Assembly (NCBI GenBank): GCA_009777515.1
Contig: WRLR01000008.1
Coordinates: forward strand, 1-63,074
DNA length: 63,074 nucleotides
Reading direction: 5' to 3'
Source: Oscillospiraceae bacterium
Lineage (GTDB): Bacteria; Bacillota; Clostridia; WRLR01
Shown here: piece after piece, positions 1 to 11,579 of the stretch
How the letters are laid out: each line of letters starts with the position of its first letter
How positions within the stretch are numbered: the stretch's first letter is position 1
Made by a program: the position numbers and the translations under genes
Notes under the pieces: model-generated
Told to the model about the DNA's origin: nothing
The model's input: only the letters and a program-made list of their open reading frames with translations
Database searches by the model: none

Positions 1-22
1 GAGCGGCTAGCATTTTTTGCAC

Positions 23-65
23 GGACGACCGAGGGAACGCCTCCTACGGAGGCGGTCGTCCCTAC
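23..65. repeat. Nested hairpin ending in CCCTAC (dispersed palindrome family)
   Basis: GGACGACCG (23-31) pairs with CGGTCGTCC (53-61), and an inner GCCTCC/GGAGGC stem closes on a TAC loop. The element ends in CCCTAC, like six other palindromes in this window. It lies 47 bp past the lysS stop and could end that transcript, but there is no clean U-run. Confidence 0.6.
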
Positions 66-111
66 GAAAATCGTCATCGATAGACACCCCTCTGACCAGT
101 AACACGAGCGC

Positions 112-1773
112 TTACGTAATGGGCTTCATCGTCGGGAACAGCAGCACGTCGCGTATGGAATAGCAATCGGCGACGAGCATGACGAGGCGGTCGACGCCGA
201 CCCCAAGCCCGCCGGTCGGCGGCATCCCGTACTCGAGCGCCCGCACATAGTCGTCGTCCAGCATGTTCGCCTCGTCGTCCCCGGCCTCGCGCAGGCGCGC
301 CTGCTCCTGCAGCCGCGCGCGCTGGTCGTCCGGATCGTTGAGCTCGGTAAAGGCGTTCGCGAACTCGCATCCAGTGATGAACAGTTCAAAGCGTTCGGTG
401 AGTTCGGGCCTGCCGGGCTTGCGTTTCGCGAAAGGCGAAATTTCGACCGGGTAGTCATATATAATCGTTGGCTGGATCAGCGTCGGTTCGACGCATTCCT
501 CGAACACGAGGTTGAGCAGCTCCCCAATGGAGTGGGAGTCGTCTACTTGCACGGCGATCCCATGGGCGGCAAAATACGCCTTGACCGCGCCCAAAATTTT
601 GGGCGCGGCGGGCCGACGATCGGCGGGCGGGGCGAAATCTATGCCTGTGCACTCCAGCACCGCTTCCTCCATCGTCAGTTTCCTCCACGGCCTGCCCAGG
701 TTGATCTCCGTCCCCTGCCAATTGACGGTATGCCCGCCTGTAACCTCCAGCACGACGGTGGAAATCAGCTCTTCCGTCAAATCCATCATCCCGCGATAAT
801 CGGTATATGCGCGGTAAAGCTCTAAAATCGTGAACTCCGGGTTGTGCTTGACGTCCATGCCCTCGTTTCGGAAGCAGCGGCCTATCTCATATACCCGCTC
901 CAAGCCGCCGACGATGAGGCGCTTTAAAAACAACTCCGGCGCAACGCGCAAGAACAGATCGATATCCAGCGTATTGTGGTGCGTGACAAACGGGCGCGCG
1001 GTAGCGCCGCCTTGAAGCGTATATAGCAGGGGCGTCTCGACTTCGAGAAAGCCCCTGTCGTCCAAAAAGCGCCGGATGGCCCGGATCACACGGCAGCGCA
1101 TATCAAACGCCGCCCGTACGTTATCGTTCACTATCAGGTCCACATAGCGCTGGCGGTAGCGCAGGTCCGGGTCGCGCAGGCCGTGGTATTTTTCCGGCAG
1201 CGGCAGAAGCGATTTGGCCAGGAGCTTTATCTTTGAGACATGAATGGAGATTTCGCCTTTTTTCGTGCGGAACACCTCGCCGGCGACCCCGACGATGTCG
1301 CCGACGTCATATTTTTTATATTCGTCGTAATTTTGCTCGCCGACGGAGTCCTGCCGCACATATATCTGTATCCTGCCGCTCCGGTCCTGAACGTCGCCGA
1401 ATCCAGCTTTGCCCATCCCGCGCTTCGACATCAGACGCCCTGCTATGCGCACGGGCTCGTTCTCCATGCTGTCAAAGTTGGCGATGATGTGCGCCGAGCC
1501 GTGTGTCACGTCGTATGCGACTTCGCGGAACGGATCGTTGCCGGACTCGCGCAGCTCCCGCAGCTTCTCGCGCCGCACGGCCGCGACCTCGCCAATCTGC
1601 GCAGGCGTCTCGTTGTTTGCCTCATGTCCGCCGCTCGCAGCCGAAACAGCCGCCGACGTAGCTTCTCCCGCCGCAGATCCGCCGCTCGCAGCCACCACCG
1701 TTCCGCTCGCCGCTGGTCCGCCGCCTGCCGTCGACGCAGCCCCGTCCGCTATTTTATCGTTCATCGCCATCAT
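112..1773 (-). CDS. lysS: Lysyl-tRNA synthetase, class II
   Basis: Charges tRNA-Lys with lysine in the cytoplasm. An OB-fold anticodon-binding domain is followed by the class II catalytic core: motif 2 is FRNEGMD and motif 3 is [12 protein letters not shown] near the C-terminus. The start is taken at the first ATG of an ATG-ATG pair, behind GAGGA/AGG purine stretches; a TTG 27 bp upstream is also open. The first ~60 residues are an Ala/Gly/Ser-rich tail absent from usual LysS proteins, which begin near the [12 protein letters not shown] region. It follows greA by about 45 bp, the common Clostridia greA-lysS pair, so the two are probably cotranscribed. Confidence 0.97.
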   Translation of the reverse strand: MMAMNDKIADGAASTAGGGPAASGTVVAASGGSAAGEATSAAVSAASGGHEANNETPAQIGEVAAVRREKLRELRESGNDPFREVAYDVTHGSAHIIANFDSMENEPVRIAGRLMSKRGMGKAGFGDVQDRSGRIQIYVRQDSVGEQNYDEYKKYDVGDIVGVAGEVFRTKKGEISIHVSKIKLLAKSLLPLPEKYHGLRDPDLRYRQRYVDLIVNDNVRAAFDMRCRVIRAIRRFLDDRGFLEVETPLLYTLQGGATARPFVTHHNTLDIDLFLRVAPELFLKRLIVGGLERVYEIGRCFRNEGMDVKHNPEFTILELYRAYTDYRGMMDLTEELISTVVLEVTGGHTVNWQGTEINLGRPWRKLTMEEAVLECTGIDFAPPADRRPAAPKILGAVKAYFAAHGIAVQVDDSHSIGELLNLVFEECVEPTLIQPTIIYDYPVEISPFAKRKPGRPELTERFELFITGCEFANAFTELNDPDDQRARLQEQARLREAGDDEANMLDDDYVRALEYGMPPTGGLGVGVDRLVMLVADCYSIRDVLLFPTMKPIT

Positions 1774-1817
1774 TGCACCTGCTTCCTCAACCAATTCCAA
1801 CTACCTATAAACCTATA

Positions 1818-2324
1818 TCATTTCGATATAGACAATATCTTGAAATTCAATACGCCGTTTGGCGTTTGCACGTCCACAGTCTCGCCCTCTTTGTGGCCGA
1901 TGAGGGCGCTGCCGACAGGGGACTCGTTCGATATCCTGTTCTCCGCAGGATTGGCCTCCGTCGAGCCGACTATGCGATATTCCGTCTCCTGGTTGAACTC
2001 GACATCCAGAAGTTTGACCCAGCTCCCAATGCTGACTTCCTCCGTGGAGACTTCATCCTCGGTGATTATATGCGCGTTTTTAAGTTTGTTTTCAAATTCA
2101 ATGATCCTGGCTTCGACCTGCGCGTGCTCCAGGCGGGCCTCGTCGTATTCGGAATTTTCGGATAGGTCGCCGTGTGATTTCGCCTGCTTCATCCGTTCCG
2201 CGACTTCCCTGCGCCTCTCGCCGCGCAGGTACTCTAGTTCCATTTCGAGCTTTTTAAGCCCCTCGTAGGTGAGCAGTACTTCCCGTTCAGCGCTGCCTCC
2301 GATGTTCTGGTTTTCCACTGTCAT
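1818..2324 (-). CDS. greA: Transcription elongation factor GreA
   Basis: Rescues backtracked RNA polymerase by stimulating cleavage of the extruded transcript 3' end. At 168 residues it is slightly longer than the usual ~158. The N-terminal half is the antiparallel coiled coil that enters the secondary channel (LTYEGLKKLEMELEYL, with SENSEYDEA at the tip). The C-terminal half is the FKBP-like domain (GSWVKLLD to FKILSISK). GGAG lies 9 bp before the ATG. It is directly upstream of lysS and downstream of guaB, all on the minus strand. Confidence 0.96.
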   Translation of the reverse strand: MTVENQNIGGSAEREVLLTYEGLKKLEMELEYLRGERRREVAERMKQAKSHGDLSENSEYDEARLEHAQVEARIIEFENKLKNAHIITEDEVSTEEVSIGSWVKLLDVEFNQETEYRIVGSTEANPAENRISNESPVGSALIGHKEGETVDVQTPNGVLNFKILSISK

Positions 2325-2427
2325 TTTACATTGCTCCTTTTATACAATCTGTCGCAGCCCCCGCCCCGTAATGCATACATCGGGGCCGCATGGGACTTGC
2401 GGATATTATCTTTTCGGCAGTATAGGC

Positions 2428-2469
2428 AAAAATAATGAGCGTTTTGACGAACGCATTGCGCATTATTTC
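2428..2469 (-). terminator. Putative intrinsic terminator after guaB
   Basis: Read on the minus strand, an AAATAATG arm and an inner GCGTT/AACGC stem are closed by ATTATTT and run into TTTTTG. It sits about 75 bp after the guaB stop, so it probably separates guaB from greA-lysS. The stem is imperfect. The rest of the 218-bp guaB-greA spacer shows nothing else clear. Confidence 0.45.
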
Positions 2470-2542
2470 TGACGCATTGTAACACCTATCTTACGCACTG
2501 TAACGCCTGTCTGACGTACAGCGCCGCCCGCCGCCGCTCCAA

Positions 2543-4075
<1,533 letters not shown>

Positions 4076-4230
4076 ATTCAATTTTGACGAAATTTTGTGT
4101 GAAAATTTGCGCATATTTTTTCATATGATATTGTGGGTAAGCCATGCCGACAAGCTATGTGGCAAACCATGCAAGTAAGCAATGTGGGCAGATTCCACCG
4201 GCGAGCTTTGCGGGCAGACTTCGCGCCCCA

Positions 4231-5340
4231 TTATACAAAGGCGCGGCGCAGGAAGGCGGTCACGCGCTCGATGTACTCGTCTTTGGCTTCGGCGTAACAT
4301 TCGCCGTGCCCCGCGCCCGGCACGTTCCATATGCTGATTTTGCCGACGGCGCGGCTCATATAGCCGTCGTACAGGCCCATTATTTCAGGCAGCGACACTA
4401 TCTCGTCGTTGTTGCCATATATCAACTGCACGTTGCGCGGCATGAAGCTGTCCAGGTTGACAGCGGCGTCCGCGTCGCGCACGTCCCCGTTCAAATATAG
4501 CCCCACGAACAGCGGCGCCGCGTAGTTGAACGGGAAATCGGGCAGGTCGGGGTTTATTTCATGTATGAGCCTTAATATGAAGCTGCGCATGTCGACGATG
4601 GGCGAGTCCAGTATCAGCGCGCCCACGTCTTCCATCGGCGACTCGGCGCCCGCTATCGCGGCGGCGTTCGCGCCTGTGGATATACCCAGCAGCGCGATGT
4701 TCGCGTACCCTGCTTCCCGCATAAAGTCCACCGCGCCCAGCACGTCGTCTTTTTCGTGCAAGCCGAACGCGGATGTGCCTGACTCCGCGCCGCCGCTGTT
4801 GCGCAAATCGAACACGAGAACGTTAAAGTCAACCCCGATGACGGCCTCTATCAATTCGAGCGTATCCTCGCCAAACGGGAAGCGGTTGCCGCCGAACCCG
4901 TGCACAATTATCAGCGCGCTGTCCGTCCTCTTTGCGTTAAAATGCCACCCGTTGAGCGCGACCTCCCCGTCCCGGCTCCTGAAAGATGCCGATGTGTATG
5001 GGTACGCAATATTTTTGTCAATTGGCTTCACAGGCGATTGGGCGGGCCGGATCACCTGCCCCGCATAAGATATTGACATAGCGCCTGTTATAGCAATGTA
5101 TATGAGGAAAAAAAGGAAAATAATGAGAACGGCATATCTTTTCCATTTCAGTGTCACTTCGCGAAATGTCACCCTTTTTGCGAATGACTCCGATACGCCG
5201 CCATTGCTATATCGGCTGTCCTGCCTACCTCTGCCACTGTCCCGGCTCCGGTTCTGGCTCCGGCTCTGATTCCGGCCCTGGCTCCGGTTCTGGCTCTGGC
5301 TCCGGCTCCGGTCCTGGCCCCTGCCTCTGCTCATGCTCAT
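4231..5340 (-). CDS. Membrane-anchored alpha/beta hydrolase
   Basis: Probable serine hydrolase of unknown substrate. After a low-complexity Arg/Ser/Gln/Asn-rich N-terminus comes one transmembrane helix (VLIIFLFFLIYIAITGA), so the hydrolase domain is likely outside the membrane. It has the oxyanion strand IIVHGFGGNRFPFGED, a nucleophile elbow GISTGA (consensus GxSxG), an acidic residue in the YGNNDEIV loop and a late His in PGAGHGECY. The low-complexity tail comes from roughly 6-bp tandem repeats (5220-5335). The start is uncertain: two nearby ATGs have only a weak ribosome binding site. It follows the flagellar block, but no flagellar role is evident. Confidence 0.85.
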   Translation of the reverse strand: MSMSRGRGQDRSRSQSQNRSQGRNQSRSQNRSRDSGRGRQDSRYSNGGVSESFAKRVTFREVTLKWKRYAVLIIFLFFLIYIAITGAMSISYAGQVIRPAQSPVKPIDKNIAYPYTSASFRSRDGEVALNGWHFNAKRTDSALIIVHGFGGNRFPFGEDTLELIEAVIGVDFNVLVFDLRNSGGAESGTSAFGLHEKDDVLGAVDFMREAGYANIALLGISTGANAAAIAGAESPMEDVGALILDSPIVDMRSFILRLIHEINPDLPDFPFNYAAPLFVGLYLNGDVRDADAAVNLDSFMPRNVQLIYGNNDEIVSLPEIMGLYDGYMSRAVGKISIWNVPGAGHGECYAEAKDEYIERVTAFLRRAFV

Positions 5341-5385
5341 TTGCCTATCATACCACATCGGGGCAATCGACGCAGTCGGCATGCG

Positions 5386-6054
5386 TTATTTTTTTGCGTC
5401 GAAAATGGAAGTCCCGGCCCCGTCCCCAAAGGGATCGTGCCCGGGGTCAAAAGCGGTGTTTTCGTTTATTACACCGCCTGCAGCGTTTGCGCTTATTGCG
5501 CCGCCCGCAGCGTTTGCGTTTATGGCGCCGCCTACTCTCCTAGCGCCGCTTGCTCCCCTGGCGCCGCTTGATCCCCTGGTGCTACTTGTGCCGTCATTAG
5601 TATACAGGTCGCTGATTTGTTTTTGCCGTCTCAACTGCGTCAGCTCCGCCGTGATGTCGTCGCGCAGCTTCGTCACGCCATGGTTGATCTTTACATCAAA
5701 ATCATATATCCTCCCGGCCATAGACATGACATCCGCAGTGTTCGAGCGGAGCTCTGAAAGCTGCCGCGACTGCGACATGCGCAGCTCGTCAATCGTGGAC
5801 AGGCCGAGATTTGCTTTAAGTTTGTCGAACTCAATCAGGAACAGCCCGTCCAGATGATCTATTTCGCGGATCAGCTCCTGTTTCGCTTCTATCATATTGT
5901 TCAGGCGCTCGACGTCGTCCTCGTTGATATAGCCATATGCCTGCTCCGATATATGGTACATATCGCCCATCGTGGACAGCTTGCGCTTTAATATGTCGTT
6001 CATTTGGCGCAATGATTCGTCGGCTTGCGCGTCAATGTATATGTTCGCGGCCAT
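5386..6054 (-). CDS. FliT/FlgN-like putative flagellar chaperone
   Basis: The first ~140 residues are predicted helical coiled coil, with a stretch typical of FlgN/FliT-type export chaperones (DVERLNNMIEAKQELI, then LDGLFLIEFDKL). The last ~60 residues are low-complexity Gly/Ala/Asn repeats (ISANAAGG, INANAAGG). It begins 14 bp after the fliS stop, the usual place for fliT or a fliS partner. The function is inferred from position and coiled-coil pattern, not from a diagnostic motif. The second ATG is chosen because GAGG lies 10 bp upstream; the first is too close. Confidence 0.55.
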   Translation of the reverse strand: MAANIYIDAQADESLRQMNDILKRKLSTMGDMYHISEQAYGYINEDDVERLNNMIEAKQELIREIDHLDGLFLIEFDKLKANLGLSTIDELRMSQSRQLSELRSNTADVMSMAGRIYDFDVKINHGVTKLRDDITAELTQLRRQKQISDLYTNDGTSSTRGSSGARGASGARRVGGAINANAAGGAISANAAGGVINENTAFDPGHDPFGDGAGTSIFDAKK

Positions 6055-6067
6055 AAATTTCATGCCT

Positions 6068-7018
6068 CTATTCCGACGCTATGGAGATGATTTCCTGGGG
6101 CGGGGCTTTTGCTTTGGAAACTTTTGCGTACTGGGCGGCGGCTGCCGGGTTGAAGCGTTTGAGCGGGGCGCCCGGTATGGGCAATATCTCCGGCGCTGGC
6201 GTTGCCGGCGTCGCAGCCGCAGATGTTGCCGTCGCTGAAGTTGCAACCGCAGACGTTGCAGCCGCAGACATTGCCGCCGCGCCCCCAGCGTGCGCCGCCG
6301 AAGACGCAGGCACAGCAGGCAATATCCCGATGCCAACAAGCGGCCCCGTCCTCTTGTAAATCGCTTTGTTCCGCGACACTGCGCCCACGGGCGGCGCGGC
6401 TGGTGTAGCTGTAGCCGTTGACGCTGGTGCAGCCACAGCCGTTGACGCTGACGCAACTGAAGCCGTTGACGCCGCAACTGCGGCTTCCGCGCCCTCCGCC
6501 GCCGCGTCGCCCGCAGCGGCCTGTAGGTCGTCGCCCGCGCCCGCCAAAAACGCCGTGCCCTGATCGCCCAGTTCCGCAGCAGCCTTCTCCGCCGCTGCCG
6601 CTTCCCTCTCCGCAGCGGCTATCTCCGCCGCTTCCGCCTTTTGCTCTTTATTCAGTTTAACCGCTTCTACCCACGTGTCGCGCATCTCCGTCACGAACTC
6701 GAGCACCTCGTCGAGGATGTCGCAGTCCTTCTTCGCGTTCGCCTCTATCAGCCTGTTGTACAGATAGTCGTAGATGAGCATCAGGTTGTTGGAAACGGAG
6801 ATGTCCATGTTTAATGTATACTGGAACTCGAACACGATGTCCTGGCACCGGATCAGTGTGTTGTGCGCTGCTTCGAGCGACTTCGCTCGTATCTCCTCCT
6901 GCGCCCGCGTGATAAACTTCAAAAGCCCGTTGTACATCATCAGCGTGAGGTCCTCTGGGCGCGCGGAGGCTATGTTATTTTCCCTGTATAGCATCGTATT
7001 TTTATCCGGCTCTGACAT
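6068..7018 (-). CDS. fliS: Flagellar export chaperone FliS with long Ala-rich tail
   Basis: FliS binds the C-terminal helix of flagellin in the cytoplasm and prevents premature polymerisation. The N-terminal ~125 residues match the family: NTMLYRENNIASARPEDLTLMMYNGLLKFI, split here as NTMLYRENNIASA and PEDLTLMMYNGLL, then the MDISVSNNLMLIYDYLYNRL core region. Usual FliS proteins stop near 130 residues. This one continues for about 185 more, almost only Ala, Thr, Val and Pro from short in-frame repeats. GGGGG lies 5 bp before the chosen ATG. It is downstream of fliD, as in many Firmicutes. Confidence 0.92.
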   Translation of the reverse strand: MSEPDKNTMLYRENNIASARPEDLTLMMYNGLLKFITRAQEEIRAKSLEAAHNTLIRCQDIVFEFQYTLNMDISVSNNLMLIYDYLYNRLIEANAKKDCDILDEVLEFVTEMRDTWVEAVKLNKEQKAEAAEIAAAEREAAAAEKAAAELGDQGTAFLAGAGDDLQAAAGDAAAEGAEAAVAASTASVASASTAVAAPASTATATPAAPPVGAVSRNKAIYKRTGPLVGIGILPAVPASSAAHAGGAAAMSAAATSAVATSATATSAAATPATPAPEILPIPGAPLKRFNPAAAAQYAKVSKAKAPPQEIISIASE

Positions 7019-7049
7019 CTTTGCCCCCATCATTTTTGTCATCGGCAAT

Positions 7050-7149
7050 CGTCACTGCTATCACTGTCGTCACTGCTGCCACTGTTGTCGCTGTTGTAAC
7101 TGTTGTCGCTATTGTAACTTCGTCACTGTTATCTTTGTTGCCACTATCG
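7050..7149. repeat. Short imperfect tandem repeats in the fliD-fliS spacer
   Basis: The spacer is built from variants of GTCACTGTTGT and GTTGTCGCTGTTGTAACT, with no recognisable promoter or terminator. It resembles the private repeat tracts in the ribosomal spacers further right. Confidence 0.7.
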
Positions 7150-10100
7150 TCACTGCTGCCCCATCTGCTGCTGCATCCATTGCATCTGGACGCCCGCGTT
7201 CGAAACAATCGTCTCCAGCCGCGACAGTGTCCTGATTTTCTGTCTCTCAATCCTGTCGTAGCGATCCCACAAGGCGTTTATCTGCCTGTTGTAGTTGAGT
7301 ATCTGCCGTGAAAACGCGTTGTCCATGTCGGAACTGTCATTTTCGATACCGGCCCGCTCGATCAGCGTGCCTTTCGCGTTGTTTGCCCCGCGCATGGTGC
7401 GCGCATAATCGTTGATAATATTAAGCAGTTTCGTCGTCAGGCCGCCGGTGTGGTCGTCATACAAGCGCTGCATGCGCGCGTGCCATTCCGGCGGTTTGTC
7501 CGCGTCCTCGGGGCCCGGTACGAACATCTCCGGCGTTTTTGTGAATAAAACCACGATTTGATCGAGGTTCGTCTCAATCGCATGCCGCAGTATCAGCTCG
7601 TCGATATAGAGCGCGCCGTTGTCGGCGGGATTGAACAAACCCAGCCCGTTGCTCATGTCAATCGTGTCCAGCCCCATTTTCTTTAAACTGAAAGGTATTG
7701 ATTTATTATCGCCATAACTTTCGTACACGGGGTTATATAGCATGAGCCGGAGTTTCGACGACAGGCCGATAAAGTTCGGGTCGCCCCGCAGCAGCCCCGT
7801 TTTAACACGGGTTTCCCATTTTTCGATCTCCGTCTCGGTCATCTGTTCCTTTTGCTCATCGGTCAGCGGCAAGAAAATTTCCTTGTCGCGCTTCTCGCTG
7901 AGCGCCGCCCCTATCGTCCGCACAAGGTCGTTGTAAGCCTCGACAAAGTCCCGCACCAACTCGACAATCTTGTCCGTGTCCGTCCTGATCCTGTATTCAA
8001 TAGGGCCGTGACCGGACGGCGGCAGCTTGCGTAGCTCGTACAGTACGCCGTCATATTCGAATATGGGGCGGTCAACCTGCAACTGGACACCATCAATCTC
8101 CACCAGCCCGAACTCACCTGGCACATAGCCCGCAAAGCTCGCAGCCAGGGTGGTTTTTTCCAGCGCGCCCGCCAGGCCGAAGTCAGCCTCGAGCGGAACC
8201 GGCGGCGGGGGCGTCGGGTTGCCAATATCAGGGGTAAATTCAATGGACCACGCGGCGTTTGGCGCGGTCTTGTCAATGACGAACACCAGATGCCAGTCCG
8301 CAGGGTTGATGTTCGACTGCATCACATCGATGGAAAATCCCGCAGTCGGGAATGCAGAAGCCAACTGAGCGTTCACGTCCGCAATCACGTCGTTGGGCGT
8401 TAAGTATGTGCCATTCAGCTCAATGTCCCGCTCTACCCCGTTGACCGTGACATTGAAAACATAAGGGGTACCCAAACCAGATAAAGTAGATAAGGTAGTA
8501 TGCAATGCAGAGTCTATGACCCCGCCGATTATCTTGGTCTCCGTCTGCGACAATATAGCCCCCGACGCCGTATTGAGTGCCGCCAGCCCCAGCGCCGCCG
8601 CAGCGCTGTTGGCCACCTCCGGGCTGGTGGGGGGCGCGAATGATATGTCATGGGCTGTGTATGCAGAAAACGTGTTGACTGTGATCATAATCTGCCCGGG
8701 CGGCGAATTGTCAACTACGGACAGCCCCGCATTGGGGTATGCCGTGCTTAAGCGGACGCCAAAGTCGGCAATGAAGTCGCTGTCGCTGGCGTAATCTTTT
8801 CGGCCAAGCACTATCTGCCTCACAACGCCGTTGATGCTGAAGTTGTACACAAATGGATCGGGCGACGCGTTAACATCCAAATAGAAGTTTGACGGGTACG
8901 TCCCCCCGGCGTAGCCGACAGTAGGGAAGCTCTGCAGGGCGGTGTCCAGCACATCCAGCCCCAGCGTGGGCAGCATGAGGAACGCCGGGTCTCCCGGATC
9001 CGCGCCAATACTCACGGAGTAAGCCGGCGCCGACGCGGTTTTGTCCACGTCCAAGACCAAGTGCCAATTGCCGGAGATCAACTGCGCGCCCAGCGTCAAC
9101 CCCGCGTTCGGGAAATGCGCGTTTATCTGAGTATTAATCTCTGCCAGCAAGTCTGCATCATCCATAAATGTACGGTCCAGCACTATCTGCTTCGCGACGC
9201 CGTTGACGGTTATATCAAACGTAAACGGCGTACCGGAGCCGTCCAGCGACGCAAATATTCCGGGGATGCCGGCCACGCTCCCGCCCGTGAACCGATATGT
9301 CGTCTGCATTCCTGCCAACACGCCCTGGAGGACGTCCAGCCCCAATACGGTCATGTCTGTGAGGGGGTCGAACTTCGCTGGGTTTGTTGCATGCGCCGCG
9401 TTTTCCTCAATCTTAAACGACCACGCCGCGTTTGGCGCCGTTTTATCTACAACAAGTTCGATATGGCCAGATGCGTCAAGGCGCAAGCTTGTACCGGAGT
9501 TGGGGAACGCCGCTCTGATGCGGTTGCTCAAATCGCCAACCAAATCGTCTATGTCGGCATAGTCGGAGCGCGACAGCTCGACCATCTTCAAAACGCCGTT
9601 CACGGTGACGTCGAATACAAACGGATCGAGCGGGTTTGCGGCATTGTGCGCATTGACGGCAGTGTGAAACGTAGTGGCGTTCACCGCGCCGCCCATGATA
9701 CTGGTCGGCGCCTGCTGTGTGTATGTGAGCCCGAGGGCGCCAAAAAAGTTCGTTTCTTCCTCCTGTATGCGGATGGTTTCACCCGGGCCGCATGTGCTTG
9801 CCGTGAGCGTAAATTGATCTTTACTATTGTCATATGAAATAGTAACCCCGCAAATGGAATTATTGATCGCATCCATCACATCTTTCATTGAATCGCCGCT
9901 GGTAAACTGGAAATCGACGCCATTGATCGAAAATTCAACGACGTTGCGAGGGACAAGTGCGCCCAGGTTGTTGTGCACCATGACAGACTTGAATTGCATC
10001 GATTCTTTCAAGCGGTAATCCAACGCGTTCAAAGTGTCGCTCATGACGATGCGGTTACTGAGATTGGAATTGCCGCCAAAGCCCAACTGCGTCCGGGCGC

Positions 10101-10776
10101 CGCCGTCTAAAATCGTAATTTGGTTGACCACGCTCCCCGAATGAACTGAAAGCGTAAGCCGTCCTCCGACTGTGTCGGTTATTCCTATATCAATCATATT
10201 GGCGCCAAACGCCGAGTCGATAGCGCTCTGCAGCGCCGCGACACGCGCCGTGTCGTTCGGCATCGCCAAAATAGCTGATGTAATGGGAATAGCACGTACA
10301 ATGCCGTCCATGTTTATGTACAAGGAGTTGTTAACCGCTTCGTACCAGATTGGGACGCTGGCCGCCTCGATGTCGCCGACAAGCCCATCCCGCCCAATTA
10401 TCTTGGACGCCGTGGGCTCCTTTATATATTCGATTGTACCATCTTTCGGCTTGGTAGTGGACGTGGACGTTATCCGCACATATTCGTCGTCTTTGTTTTC
10501 GACGATAAACTGCCTCCATGTACCGGGCGATGCGATGTTCGTGGCGGGGTTTCTGTAGTCGAAAAATTTGGCGCGGAAGTCGTTGAGCTTGCCTATCAGC
10601 TCGCGGTAGCGATCCTGTTTCCATATGACCATTTGCTGCTTTTGGGTGACTGTCGAGATCGGTATCTTGTACGGCCTCATCATGGATTTTAGCATGGACG
10701 CCGTGTCAAGGCCGGAAAGGCCCAGCATCGCGTTGGTGTTCGCGCCCATCTCGTCTGTTGTCTTGCGGATGATCAT
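7150..10776 (-). CDS. fliD: Flagellar filament-capping protein FliD, greatly enlarged
   Basis: The secreted cap at the filament tip that folds incoming flagellin. The N-terminal FliD domain (LSGLDTASMLKSMM, residues ~18-100) and the C-terminal FliD domain (KIVELVRDFVEAYNDLV, later SGL-like coiled coil ending in QMQWMQQQMGQQ) are intact. FliD usually has 450-700 residues; this has 1208. The extra length is four diverged copies of a ~120-residue module at about 361-480, 498-610, 622-733 and 745-870. Each has an F-V-hydrophobic-VNG strand, an I-L-hydrophobic turn and an AFPNAG-like motif. GAGG lies 7 bp before the ATG. The modules lie where cap proteins expose variable domains. Confidence 0.95.
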   Translation of the reverse strand: MIIRKTTDEMGANTNAMLGLSGLDTASMLKSMMRPYKIPISTVTQKQQMVIWKQDRYRELIGKLNDFRAKFFDYRNPATNIASPGTWRQFIVENKDDEYVRITSTSTTKPKDGTIEYIKEPTASKIIGRDGLVGDIEAASVPIWYEAVNNSLYINMDGIVRAIPITSAILAMPNDTARVAALQSAIDSAFGANMIDIGITDTVGGRLTLSVHSGSVVNQITILDGGARTQLGFGGNSNLSNRIVMSDTLNALDYRLKESMQFKSVMVHNNLGALVPRNVVEFSINGVDFQFTSGDSMKDVMDAINNSICGVTISYDNSKDQFTLTASTCGPGETIRIQEEETNFFGALGLTYTQQAPTSIMGGAVNATTFHTAVNAHNAANPLDPFVFDVTVNGVLKMVELSRSDYADIDDLVGDLSNRIRAAFPNSGTSLRLDASGHIELVVDKTAPNAAWSFKIEENAAHATNPAKFDPLTDMTVLGLDVLQGVLAGMQTTYRFTGGSVAGIPGIFASLDGSGTPFTFDITVNGVAKQIVLDRTFMDDADLLAEINTQINAHFPNAGLTLGAQLISGNWHLVLDVDKTASAPAYSVSIGADPGDPAFLMLPTLGLDVLDTALQSFPTVGYAGGTYPSNFYLDVNASPDPFVYNFSINGVVRQIVLGRKDYASDSDFIADFGVRLSTAYPNAGLSVVDNSPPGQIMITVNTFSAYTAHDISFAPPTSPEVANSAAAALGLAALNTASGAILSQTETKIIGGVIDSALHTTLSTLSGLGTPYVFNVTVNGVERDIELNGTYLTPNDVIADVNAQLASAFPTAGFSIDVMQSNINPADWHLVFVIDKTAPNAAWSIEFTPDIGNPTPPPPVPLEADFGLAGALEKTTLAASFAGYVPGEFGLVEIDGVQLQVDRPIFEYDGVLYELRKLPPSGHGPIEYRIRTDTDKIVELVRDFVEAYNDLVRTIGAALSEKRDKEIFLPLTDEQKEQMTETEIEKWETRVKTGLLRGDPNFIGLSSKLRLMLYNPVYESYGDNKSIPFSLKKMGLDTIDMSNGLGLFNPADNGALYIDELILRHAIETNLDQIVVLFTKTPEMFVPGPEDADKPPEWHARMQRLYDDHTGGLTTKLLNIINDYARTMRGANNAKGTLIERAGIENDSSDMDNAFSRQILNYNRQINALWDRYDRIERQKIRTLSRLETIVSNAGVQMQWMQQQMGQQ

Positions 10777-10901
10777 AATGAAACCTCTCTTTCGGTTCTT
10801 TCGGTGCGGATCGCTGGACGCATCCGTATTTTAAAGCGCAAAAAACATAACCAATGCAAAATTATGCACTGTTATATAAAAATCATGTTATTTCGAAATT
10901 G

Positions 10902-11369
10902 CTAGCCTTTTTCGTCGAACAGGATACCGGCGATCTCGCATAGGCTGACGACAAGGTCCACGATCTTTTGGGGCGGTATTTCCCTAATCACCTCGTTTGT
11001 CCTCGTGTCGACGACCTTAACCATTATGTCCCTTGTTTTTTCGTGGACCGACCTTTCAAATTTCCTGTCGTTCCCGAAAAACATGCGGTTCGCGCGTTCG
11101 ATCGCCTCGCGCACGATCTGTTCCGAAATTTCGTCTTCCTGTTTTAGGGGTTGCTTTTCCGCCTGGACGTCTTTTGCGATGCGGAGCTTGATAATCGCGC
11201 CCCCCGCCGCGCCGGCCTGGTCTTTGCCCGAAGAAGCTTTCGTTTTCGCGCCCGAGGGCTGCCCGGACTGCGGCGGCCCAGGCTGCGCATGTCCTGCTTG
11301 CAAAGGTTCTGGGTTTGTCGCCGGGACGGTCACTGTCTTTACCGCGGCATCCATGCCATCGATCTTCAT
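10902..11369 (-). CDS. flaG: FlaG family flagellar protein
   Basis: FlaG proteins are linked to filament length control and are normally encoded next to fliD. The C-terminal ~90 residues fit the family: NRMFFGNDRKFERSVHEKTRD, shortened here to FERSVHEKTRD, then MVKVVDTRTNEVIREIPP and a terminal helix. The N-terminal ~65 residues are a Pro/Gln/Ala-rich linker. The ATG at 11369 follows AAGGAGG by about 4 bp; an upstream in-frame ATG lacks a ribosome binding site. It is upstream of fliD with 125 bp between. Confidence 0.88.
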   Translation of the reverse strand: MKIDGMDAAVKTVTVPATNPEPLQAGHAQPGPPQSGQPSGAKTKASSGKDQAGAAGGAIIKLRIAKDVQAEKQPLKQEDEISEQIVREAIERANRMFFGNDRKFERSVHEKTRDIMVKVVDTRTNEVIREIPPQKIVDLVVSLCEIAGILFDEKG

Positions 11370-11579
11370 AGCGCCTCCTTGCAGCGGCGCTGCACGCGCC
11401 GCCATAGTTTCTATTGTGCCTTGTTTTGGTTCATTCCCGGCGCAGTCCGTCCGGCCTGTTACGGGAATTGTATATATTTACCCTAATACAAGACACGTTT
11501 ACAAAAATTTATTATCCATATTCCAACTGTGTGTCCGCATTGGCGTGCTTGTAATGACGCGCATGGAAAAGCGCTACTA

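Noticed and set aside
1240-2268. 342-codon open frame on the plus strand
   Set aside because: Spans lysS and greA in antisense and has no family features.
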